From assembly GCA_963082975.1 (NCBI GenBank), contig OY720350.1, positions 12,122,910-12,186,909 on the forward strand: a stretch of DNA of 64,000 bases, in the 5' to 3' direction. Position 1 is the first letter of the stretch. Each line of letters begins with the position of its first letter. Positions 1 through 9,900 of the stretch are shown in pieces. This DNA is from Labia minor. Its lineage: Eukaryota > Arthropoda > Insecta > Dermaptera > Spongiphoridae. The notes below the pieces were generated by a model, which searched no databases, was not told the origin of the DNA, and saw only the letters and a list, made by a program, of their open reading frames with translations. The position numbers and the translations under genes are program-made.

Positions 1-71
1 CATAAAAATATTAAAAAAATATATTATTCATATTTCTAATTAAAAATTATTTTTTTATGCCGAAAACTTAG

Positions 72-89
72 GGTCATCCTACGATGACC
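72..89. other. Conserved dyad GGTCATC-CTAC-GATGACC (first of ~400 copies)
   Basis: The core is an inverted repeat with two 7-base arms around a 4-base loop. It occurs once in nearly every monomer and holds a large share of the unit's G and C. Variants often hit the loop (CTAA near 240, 28541, 43006, 43970; CTCC near 36740 and 39311). Arm changes are fewer: gtcatgc at 21461 and 23230, gatcacc near 52439, agcgtc near 53066 and 59124, caatttacg near 30142, and the F-type insertion. It could be a protein-binding site or extrude as a hairpin; neither is shown by sequence alone. Confidence 0.85.
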
Positions 90-1444
90 TTTCATAATTT
101 TTCTGTAAAATTAAAAAATGAAATGTTTTAAAAAAAATAATAAATTCGTTCTTTTTACATCATAAAAATATTAAAAAAATATAGTATTGATATTTCTGAT
201 GAATAATTATTTTTTATGCCGAAAATCTAGAGTCATCCTAAGATGACCTTTCATAATTTTTTCGGTAAAATTAAAAAATGAAATTTTTAAAAATAAATAA
301 TAAATTCGTTCATTTTACATCATAAAAATATTAAAAAAATATATTATTCATATTTGTAATTAAAAATTATTTTTTTATGCCGAAAACCTAGGGTCATCCT
401 ACGATGACCTTTCATAATTTTTTCTGTAAAATTAAAAAATGAAATTTTTTAAAAAAAATAATAAATTCGTTCATTTTACATCATAAAAATATTAAAAAAA
501 TATATTATTGATATTTCTGATGAATAATTATTTTTTATGCCGAAAATCTAGGGTCATCCTACGATGACCATTCATAATTTTTTCTGTAAAATTAAAAAAT
601 GAAATGTTTTAAAAAAAATAATAAATTCGTTCATTTTACATCATAAAATTATTAAAAAAATATATTATTCATATTTCTGATGAATAATTATTTTTTATGC
701 CGAAAATCTAGGGTCATCCTACGATGACCTTTCATAATTTTTTCGGTAAAATTAAAAAATGAAATTTTTAAAAGTAAATAATAAATTCGTTCATTTTACA
801 TCATAAAAATATTAAAAAAATATATTATTCATATTTATTACTAAAAATTATTTTTTTATGCCGAAAACCTAAGGTCATCCTACGATGACCTTTCATAATT
901 TTTTCGGTAAAATTAAAAAATCAAATTTTTAAAAATAAATAATAAATTCGTTCATTTTACATCATAACAATATTAAAAAAATATATTATTGATATTTCTG
1001 ATGAATAATTATTTTTTATGCCAAAAATCTAGGGTCATCCTACGATGACCTTTCATAATTTTTTCGGTAAAATTAAAAAATGAAATTTTTAAAAATAAAT
1101 AATAAATTCGTTCATTTTACATCATAAAAATATTAAAAAAATATATTATTCAGATTTCTAATTAAAAATTATTTTTTTATGCCGAAAACTTAGGGTCATC
1201 CTACGATGACCTTTCATAATTTTTTCTGTAAAATTAAAAAATGAAATGTTTTAAAAAAAATAATAAATTCGTTCATTTTACATCATAAAAATATTAAAAA
1301 AATATATTATTCATATTTCTAATTAAAAATTATTTTTTTATGCCGAAAACCTAGGGTCATCCTACGATGACCTTTCATAATTTTTTCTGTAAAATTAAAA
1401 AATGAAATGTTTTAAAAAAAATAATAAATTCGTTCATTTTACAT

Positions 1445-1605
1445 CATAAAAATATTAAAAAAATATATTATTCATATTTCTAATTAAAAATTATTTTTTT
1501 ATGCCGAAAACCTAGGGTCATCCTACGATGACCTTTCATAATTTTTTCGGTAAAATTAAAAAATGAAATTTTTAAAAATAAATAATAAATTCGTTCATTT
1601 TACAT
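1445..1605 (+). repeat. Type A monomer (representative, 161 bp)
   Basis: This monomer carries catatttctaattaaaaa in the variable zone, seven Ts before atgcc, and aaaacctaggg before the dyad. Type A often occurs as an adjacent pair whose first member starts tataaaa (from acattataaaa) and has ttctgtaaaatt, while the second has ttcggtaaaatt. A variant with aaaacttaggg is at 1-160, near 2635, and near 28361, 43789, 52900, 58960 and 62490. It belongs to most of the higher-order units on the left side of the window. Confidence 0.9.
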
Positions 1606-1765
1606 CATAAAAATATTAAAAAAATATATTATTCATATTTCTTACTAAAAATTATTTTTTATGCCGAAAATTTAGGGTCATCCTACGATGACCTTTCATA
1701 ATTTTTAAGGTAAAATTAAAAAATGAAATGTTTTAAAAAAAATAATAAATTCGTTCATTTTACAT
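1606..1765 (+). repeat. Type E monomer (representative, 160 bp)
   Basis: The variable zone is catatttcttactaaaaa and the stretch after the dyad reads aatttttaaggtaaaatt, where other types have ttcgg, ttctg or ttacgg. It is followed by F in every copy I traced, so E-F is a fixed pair. A subvariant cttactacaaat occurs near 33326 and 34780, in two successive 1448-bp units. Confidence 0.88.
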
Positions 1766-1928
1766 CATAAAAATATTAAAAAAATATATTATTGATATTT
1801 CTGATTAATAATTATTTTTTTATGCCGAAAACCTAGGGTGATATACTACGATGACCTTTCATAATTTTTTCTGTAAAATTAAAAAATGAAATGTTTTAAA
1901 AAAAATAATAAATTCGTTCATTTTACAT

Positions 1929-2088
1929 CATAAAATTATTAAAAAAATATATTATTGATATTTCTGATGAATAATTATTTTTTATGCCGAAAATCTAGGG
2001 TCATCCTACGATGACCTTTCATAATTTTTTCGGTAAAATTAAAAAATGAAATGTTTTAAAAAAAATAATAAATTCGTTCATTTTACAT
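1929..2088 (+). repeat. Type H-B monomer (representative, 160 bp)
   Basis: This is a B monomer whose first segment reads cataaaattatt instead of cataaaaatatt. In the units from 1.8 to 40.6 kb it usually directly follows an F monomer, and it often precedes a tB2 or tA monomer, so it is a fixed position in several higher-order repeats. A tagged form with gatgacactt instead of gatgaccttt occurs near 27741, 43008, 47987, 50234, 52597, 56292, 58655 and 62188. Confidence 0.88.
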
Positions 2089-3697
2089 CATAAAATTATT
2101 AAAAAAATATATTATTCATATTTCTGATGAATAATTATTTTTTATGCCGAAAATCTAGGGTCATCCTACGATGACCTTTCATAATTTTTTCGGTAAAATT
2201 AAAAAATGAAATTTTTAAAAGTAAATAATAAATTCGTTCATTTTACATCATAAAAATATTAAAAAAATATATTATTCATATTTATTACTAAAAATTATTT
2301 TTTTATGCCGAAAACCTAAGGTCATCCTACGATGACCTTTCATAATTTTTTCGGTAAAATTAAAAAATCAAATTTTTAAAAATAAATAATAAATTTGTTC
2401 ATTTTACATCATAACAATATTAAAAAAATATATTATTGATATTTCTGATGAATAATTATTTTTTATGCCAAAAATCTAGGGTCATCCTACGATGACCTTT
2501 CATAATTTTTTCGGTAAAATTAAAAAATGAAATTTTTAAAAATAAATAATAAATTCGTTCATTTTACATCATAAAAATATTAAAAAAATATATTATTCAT
2601 ATTTCTAATTAAAAATTATTTTTTTATGCCGAAAACTTAGGGTCATCCTACGATGACCTTTCATAATTTTTTCTGTAAAATTAAAAAATGAAATGTTTTA
2701 AAAAAAATAATAAATTCGTTCATTTTACATCATAAAAATATTAAAAAAATATATTATTCATATTTCTAATTAAAAATTATTTTTTTATGCCGAAAACCTA
2801 GGGTCATCCTACGATGACCTTTCATAATTTTTTCTGTAAAATTAAAAAATGAAATGTTTTAAAAAAAATAATAAATTCGTTCATTTTACATCATAAAAAT
2901 ATTAAAAAAATATATTATTCATATTTCTAATTAAAAATTATTTTTTTATGCCGAAAACCTAGGGTCATCCTACGATGACCTTTCATAATTTTTTCGGTAA
3001 AATTAAAAAATGAAATTTTTAAAAATAAATAATAAATTCGTTCATTTTACATCATAAAAATATTAAAAAAATATATTATTCATATTTCTTACTAAAAATT
3101 ATTTTTTTATGCCGAAAATTTAGGGTCATCCTACGATGACCTTTCATAATTTTTAAGGTAAAATTAAAAAATGAAATGTTTTAAAAAAAATAATAAATTC
3201 GTTCATTTTACATCATAAAAATATTAAAAAAATATATTATTGATATTTCTGATTAATAATTATTTTTTTATGCCGAAAACCTAGGGTGATATACTACGAT
3301 GACCTTTCATAATTTTTTCTGTAAAATTAAAAAATGAAATGTTTTAAAAAAAATAATAAATTCGTTCATTTTACATCATAAAATTATTAAAAAAATATAT
3401 TATTGATATTTCTGATGAATAATTATTTTTTATGCCGAAAATCTAGGGTCATCCTACGATGACCTTTCATAATTTTTTCGGTAAAATTAAAAAATGAAAT
3501 GTTTTAAAAAAAATAATAAATTCGTTCATTTTACATTATAAAAATATTAAAAAAATATATTATTGATATTTCTGATGAATAATTATTTTTTTATGCCGAA
3601 AACCTAGAGTCATCCTACGATGACCTTTCATAATTTTTACGGTAAAATTAAACAATGAAATTTTTAAAAATAAATAATATATTCGTTCATTTTACAT

Positions 3698-3857
3698 CAT
3701 AAAAATATTAAAAAAATATATTATTGATATTTCTGATGAATAATTATTTTTTATGCCGAAAATCTAGGGTCATCCTACGATGACCTTTCATAATTTTTTC
3801 GGTAAAATTAAAAAATGAAATGTTTTAAAAAAAATAATAAATTCGTTCATTTTACAT
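3698..3857 (+). repeat. Type B monomer (representative, 160 bp)
   Basis: The variable zone reads gatatttctgatgaataa, the T run before atgcc has six Ts, and the dyad is preceded by aaaatctaggg. This is among the most frequent types in the window. Subvariants are useful as copy tags: tatttttcatgcc (near 4710, 7288, 10024, 12758, 13400, 19512), gctgaaaatc (4237, 6810, 14209, 16301) and gccaaaaatc (near 1021, 2467, 5362, 14852). Confidence 0.9.
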
Positions 3858-4018
3858 TATAAAAATATTAAAAAAATATATTATTGATATTTCTGATGAA
3901 TAATTATTTTTTTATGCCGAAAACCTAGGGTCATCCTACGATGACCTTTCATAATTTTTACGGTAAAATTAAACAATGAAATTTTTAAAAATAAATAATA
4001 TATTCGTTCATTTTACAT
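3858..4018 (+). repeat. Type tB2 monomer (representative, 161 bp)
   Basis: It starts tataaaa because the preceding end is acat followed by t instead of c. It has the B variable zone but seven Ts and aaaacctaggg. The second half usually reads ttacggtaaaattaaacaatg and ends aatatattcg. It typically follows H-B and precedes C. The linked set of variants (start, T number, acgg, aacaatg, tatattcg) makes it easy to follow through the array. Confidence 0.88.
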
Positions 4019-4179
4019 CATAAAAATATTAAAAAAATATATTATTCATATTTATTACTAAAAATTATTTTTTTATGCCGAAAACCTAAGGTCATCCTAC
4101 GATGACCTTTCATAATTTTTTCGGTAAAATTAAAAAATGAAATTTTTAAAAATAAATAATAAATTCGTTCATTTTACAT
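4019..4179 (+). repeat. Type C monomer (representative, 161 bp)
   Basis: The variable zone is catatttattactaaaaa and the dyad is preceded by cctaagg rather than cctaggg. This change lengthens the inverted repeat to nine paired bases per arm (AAGGTCATC, loop CTAC, GATGACCTT at 4088-4109). It is frequent across the whole window and very frequent in the right half. Tagged forms include ttatggcg (32537, 33985, 35433), tcaacctacg (46371, 48619, near 54355 and 60414) and attttaaatcata at the upstream junction (near 28617, 44045, 45813, 51870, 53153, 57929, 59213, 62751). Confidence 0.9.
4088..4109. other. Extended 9-bp-arm dyad of type C monomers
   Basis: In C monomers the bases before the core read AAGG, so the arms become AAGGTCATC and GATGACCTT with loop CTAC. 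The same bases place AGGTCA (4089-4094) and TGACCT (4103-4108) as an inverted pair separated by 8 bp. The same arrangement recurs in almost every C monomer. Confidence 0.8.
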
Positions 4180-4500
4180 CATAAAAATATTAAAAAAATA
4201 TATTATTGATATTTCTGATGAATAATTATTTTTTATGCTGAAAATCTAGGGTCATCCTACGATGACCTTTCATAATTTTTTCGGTAAAATTAAAAAATGA
4301 AATGTTTTAAAAAAAATAATAAATTCGTTCATTTTACATCATAAAAATATTAAAAAAATATATTATTCATATTTATTACTAAAAATTATTTTTTTATGCC
4401 GAAAACCTAAGGTCATCCTACGATGACCTTTCATAATTTTTTCGGTAAAATTAAAAAATGAAATTTTTAAAAATAAATAATAAATTCGTTCATTTTACAT

Positions 4501-4661
4501 CATAAAAATATTAAAAAAATATATTATTCATATTTGTAATTAAAAATTATTTTTTTATGCCGAAAACCTAGGGTCATCCTACGATGACCTTTCATAATTT
4601 TTTCTGTAAAATTAAAAAATGAAATGTTTTAAAAAAAATAATAAATTCGTTCATTTTACAT
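4501..4661 (+). repeat. Type D monomer (representative, 161 bp)
   Basis: The variable zone is catatttgtaattaaaaa, with aaaacctaggg and usually ttctgtaaaatt downstream. It almost always follows a C monomer, giving a C-D pair that marks higher-order boundaries (7109, 9845, 12581 for the gtaatt tag). A derivative with tttataatt replaces it near 37010 and 39590. A later subfamily from 26 kb on has aaatttaaaaatg in place of aaattaaaaaatg. Confidence 0.88.
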
Positions 4662-6912
4662 CATAAAAATATTAAAAAAATATATTAGTGATATTTCTGA
4701 TGAATAATTATTTTTCATGCCGAAAATCTAGGGTCATCCTACGATGACCTTTCATAATTTTTTCTGTAAAATTAAAAAATGAAATGTTTTAAAAAAAATA
4801 ATAAATTCGTTCATTTTACATCATAAAATTATTAAAAAAATATATTATTGATATTTCTGATGAATAATTATTTTTTATGCCGAAAATCTAGGGTCATCCT
4901 ACGATGACCTTTCATAATTTTTTCGGTAAAATTAAAAAATGAAATGTTTTAAAAAAAATAATAAATTCGTTCATTTTACATTATAAAAATATTAAAAAAA
5001 TATATTATTCATATTTCTAATTAAAAATTATTTTTTTATGCCGAAAACCTAGGGTCATCCTACGATGACCTTTCATAATTTTTTCTGTAAAATTAAAAAA
5101 TGAAATGTTTTAAAAAAAATAATAAATTCGTTCATTTTACATCATAAAAATATTAAAAAAATATATTATTCATATTTCTAATTAAAAATTATTTTTTTAT
5201 GCCGAAAACCTAGGGTCATCCTACGATGACCTTTCATAATTTTTTCGGTAAAATTAAAAAATCAAATTTTTAAAAATAAATAATAAATTCGTTCATTTTA
5301 CATCATAACAATATTAAAAAAATATATTATTGATATTTCTGATGAATAATTATTTTTTATGCCAAAAATCTAGGGTCATCCTACGATGACCTTTCATAAT
5401 TTTTTCGGTAAAATTAAAAAATGAAATTTTTAAAAATAAATAATAAATTCGTTCATTTTACATCATAAAAATATTAAAAAAATATATTATTCATATTTCT
5501 AATTAAAAATTATTTTTTTATGCCGAAAACTTAGGGTCATCCTACGATGACCTTTCATAATTTTTTCTGTAAAATTAAAAAATGAAATGTTTTAAAAAAA
5601 ATAATAAATTCGTTCATTTTACATCATAAAAATATTAAAAAAATATATTATTCATATTTCTAATTAAAAATTATTTTTTTATGCCGAAAACCTAGGGTCA
5701 TCCTACGATGACCTTTCATAATTTTTTCTGTAAAATTAAAAAATGAAATGTTTTAAAAAAAATAATAAATTCGTTCATTTTACATCATAAAAATATTAAA
5801 AAAATATATTATTCATATTTCTAATTAAAAATTATTTTTTTATGCCGAAAACCTAGGGTCATCCTACGATGACCTTTCATAATTTTTTCGGTAAAATTAA
5901 AAAATGAAATTTTTAAAAATAAATAATAAATTCGTTCATTTTACATCATAAAAATATTAAAAAAATATATTATTCATTTTTCTTACTAAAAATTATTTTT
6001 TTATGCCGAAAATTTAGGGTCATCCTACGATGACCTTTCATAATTTTTAAGGTAAAATTAAAAAATGAAATGTTTTAAAAAAAATAATAAATTCGTTCAT
6101 TTTACATCATAAAAATATTAAAAAAATATATTATTGATATTTCTGATTAATAATTATTTTTTTATGCCGAAAACCTAGGGTGATATACTACGATGACCTT
6201 TCATAATTTTTTCTGTAAAATTAAAAAATGAAATGTTTTAAAAAAAATAATAAATTCGTTCATTTTACATCATAAAATTATTAAAAAAATATATTATTGA
6301 TATTTCTGATGAATAATTATTTTTTATGCCGAAAATCTAGGGTCATCCTACGATGACCTTTCATAATTTTTTCGGTAAAATTAAAAAATGAAATGTTTTA
6401 AAAAAAATAATAAATTCGTTCATTTTACATTATAAAAATATTAAAAAAATATATTATTGATATTTCTGATGAATAATTATTTTTTTATGCCGAAAACCTA
6501 GGGTCATCCTACGATGACCTTTCATAATTTTTACGGTAAAATTAAACAATGAAATTTTTAAAAATAAATAATATATTCGTTCATTTTACATCATAAAAAT
6601 ATTAAAAAAATATATTATTCATATTTATTACTAAAAATTATTTTTTTATGCCGAAAACCTAAGGTCATCCTACGATGACCTTTCATAATTTTTTCGGTAA
6701 AATTAAAAAATGAAATTTTTAAAAATAAATAATAAATTCGTTCATTTTACATCATAAAAATATTAAAAAAATATATTATTGATATTTCTGATGAATAATT
6801 ATTTTTTATGCTGAAAATCTAGGGTCATCCTACGATGACCTTTCATAATTTTTTCGGTAAAATTAAAAAATGAAATGTTTTAAAAAAAATAATAAATTCG
6901 TTTATTTTACAT

Positions 6913-9900
6913 CATAAAAATATTAAAAAAATATATTATTCATATTTATTACTAAAAATTATTTTTTTATGCCGAAAACCTAAGGTCATCCTACGATGAC
7001 CTTTCATAATTTTTTCGGTAAAATTAAAAAATGAAATTTTTAAAAATAAATAATAAATTCGTTCATTTTACATCATAAAAATATTAAAAAAATATATTAT
7101 TCATATTTGTAATTAAAAATTATTTTTTTATGCCGAAAACCTAGGGTCATCCTACGATGACCTTTCATAATTTTTTCTGTAAAATTAAAAAATGAAATGT
7201 TTTAAAAAAAATAATAAATTCGTTCATTTTACATCATAAAAATATTAAAAAAATATATTATTGATATTTCTGATGAATAATTATTTTTCATGCCGAAAAT
7301 CTAGGGTCATCCTACGATGACCTTTCATAATTTTTTCTGTAAAATTAAAAAATGAAATGTTTTAAAAAAAATAATAAATTCGTTCATTTTACATCATAAA
7401 ATTATTAAAAAAATATATTATTGATATTTCTGATGAATAATTATTTTTTATGCCGAAAATCTAGGGTCATCCTACGATGACCTTTCATAATTTTTTCGGT
7501 AAAATTAAAAAATGAAATGTTTTAAAAAAAATAATAAATTCGTTCATTTTACATTATAAAAATATTAAAAAAATATATTATTCATATTTCTAATTAAAAA
7601 TTATTTTTTTATGCCGAAAACCTAGGGTCATCCTACGATGACCTTTCATAATTTTTTCTGTAAAATTAAAAAATGAAATGTTTTAAAAAAAATAATAAAT
7701 TCGTTCATTTTACATCATAAAAATATTAAAAAAATATATTATTCATATTTCTAATTAAAAATTATTTTTTTATGCCGAAAACCTAGGGTCATCCTACGAT
7801 GACCTTTCATAATTTTTTCGGTAAAATTAAAAAATGAAATTTTTAAAAATAAATAATAAATTCGTTCATTTTACATCATAAAAATATTAAAAAAATATAT
7901 TATTCATATTTCTTACTAAAAATTATTTTTTTATGCCGAAAACCTAGGGTCATCCTACGATGACCTTTCATAATTTTTAAGGTAAAATTAAAAAATGAAA
8001 TGTTTTAAAAAAAATAATAAATTCGTTCATTTTACATCATAAAAATATTAAAAAAATATATTATTGATATTTCTAATTAATAATTATTTTTTTATGCCGA
8101 AAACCTAGGGTGATATCCTACGATGACCTTTCATAATTTTTTCTGTAAAATTAAAAAATGAAATGTTTTAAAAAAAATAATAAATTCGTTCATTTTACAT
8201 CATAAAATTATTAAAAAAATATATTATTGATATTTCTGATGAATAATTATTTTTTATGCCGAAAATCTAGGGTCATCCTACGATGACCTTTCATAATTTT
8301 TACGGTAAAATTAAACAATGAAATTTTTAAAAATAAATAATATATTCGTTCATTTTACATCATAAAAATATTAAAAAAATATATTATTCATATTTATTAC
8401 TAAAAATTATTTTTTTATGCCGAAAACCTAAGGTCATCCTACGATGACCTTTCATAATTTTTTCGGTAAAATTAAAAAATGAAATTTTTAAAAATAAATA
8501 ATAAATTCGTTCATTTTACATCATAAAAATATTAAAAAAATATATTATTGATATTTCTGATGAATAATTATTTTTTATGCCGAAAATCTAGGGTCATCCT
8601 ACGATGACCTTTCATAATTTTTTCGGTAAAATTAAAAAATGAAATGTTTTAAAAAAAATAATAAATTCGTTCATTTTACATTATAAAAATATTAAAAAAA
8701 TATATTATTCATATTTCTAATTAAAAATTATTTTTTTATGCCGAAAACCTAGGGTCATCCTACGATGACCTTTCATAATTTTTTCTGTAAAATTAAAAAA
8801 TGAAATGTTTTAAAAAAAATAATAAATTCGTTCATTTTACATCATAAAAATATTAAAAAAATATATTATTCATATTTCTAATTAAAAATTATTTTTTTAT
8901 GCCGAAAACCTAGGGTCATCCTACGATGACCTTTCATAATTTTTTCGGTAAAATTAAAAAATGAAATGTTTTAAAAAAAATAATAAATTCGTTCATTTTA
9001 CATCATAAAATTATTAAAAAAATATATTATTCATATTTCTAATTAAAAATTATTTTTTTATGCCGAAAACCTAGGGTCATCCTACGATGACCTTTCATAA
9101 TTTTTTCGGTAAAATTAAAAAATGAAATGTTTTAAAAAAAATAATAAATTCGTTCATTTTACATCATAAAATTATTAAAAAAATATATTATTGATATTTC
9201 TTACTAAAAATTATTTTTTTATGCCGAAAATTTAGGGTCATCCTACGATGACCTTTCATAATTTTTAAGGTAAAATTAAAAAATGAAATGTTTTAAAAAA
9301 AATAATAAATTCGTTCATTTTACATCATAAAAATATTAAAAAAATATATTATTGATATTTCTGATTAATAATTATTTTTTTATGCCGAAAACCTAGGGTG
9401 ATATCCTACGATGACCTTTCATAATTTTTTCTGTAAAATTAAAAAATGAAATGTTTTAAAAAAAATAATAAATTCGTTCATTTTACATCATAAAATTATT
9501 AAAAAAATATATTATTGATATTTCTGATGAATAATTATTTTTTATGCCGAAAATCTAGGGTCATCCTACGATGACCTTTCATAATTTTTTCGGTAAAATT
9601 AAAAAATGAAATGTTTTAAAAAAAATAATAAATTCGTTCATTTTACATCATAAAAATATTAAAAAAATATATTATTCATATTTATTACTAAAAATTATTT
9701 TTTTATGCCGAAAACCTAAGGTCATCCTACGATGACCTTTCATAATTTTTTCGGTAAAATTAAAAAATGAAATTTTTAAAAATAAATAATAAATTCGTTC
9801 ATTTTACATCATAAAAATATTAAAAAAATATATTATTCATATTTGTAATTAAAAATTATTTTTTTATGCCGAAAACCTAGGGTCATCCTACGATGACCTT

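Larger units (their letters stand above)
642..3536 (+). repeat. 9-mer higher-order repeat, ~1448 bp, two copies
   Basis: Copy 1 is 642-2088 (1447 bp) and copy 2 is 2089-3536 (1448 bp). Shared rare tags support this: the hybrid H start with cat and B zone (642, 2089), aaaagtaaat (near 772 and 2219), tcataacaat (964 and 2411) and ggtgatatac (1837 and 3285). The 1-bp length difference is a T run before atgcc in the E monomer (six Ts near 1657, seven near 3105). About 1.1 kb of this unit returns at roughly 5250-6430 and again at roughly 14740-15920. Confidence 0.88.
3858..7830 (+). repeat. 16-mer higher-order repeat, 2573 bp, one full plus partial second copy
   Basis: Copy 1 is 3858-6430. Copy 2 starts at 6431 and matches until about 7830, where it switches to an E monomer while copy 1 has a gccaaaaatc B monomer. 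Supporting tags at an offset of 2573 are gctgaaaatc (4237, 6810) and tttgtaatta (4536, 7109). The right end of copy 2 overlaps the start of the next, 17-monomer unit. Confidence 0.82.

Noticed and set aside
72..89. Rho-independent terminator
   Set aside because: The 7-bp stem followed by a T-containing stretch superficially fits, but it recurs every 160 bp with no genes, and the array is of eukaryotic type.
1571..1605. CENP-B box (NTTCGNNNNANNCGGGN)
   Set aside because: Both ttcggtaaaat and attcgttcattt contain TTCG, and the first also matches the following A, but the CGGG half is missing in both. I do not call a CENP-B box.
4088..4109. Functional nuclear-receptor response element
   Set aside because: AGGTCA-8-TGACCT is present, but an inverted spacing of 8 is not a standard arrangement that I can assert as functional. 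It is listed only as an observation.
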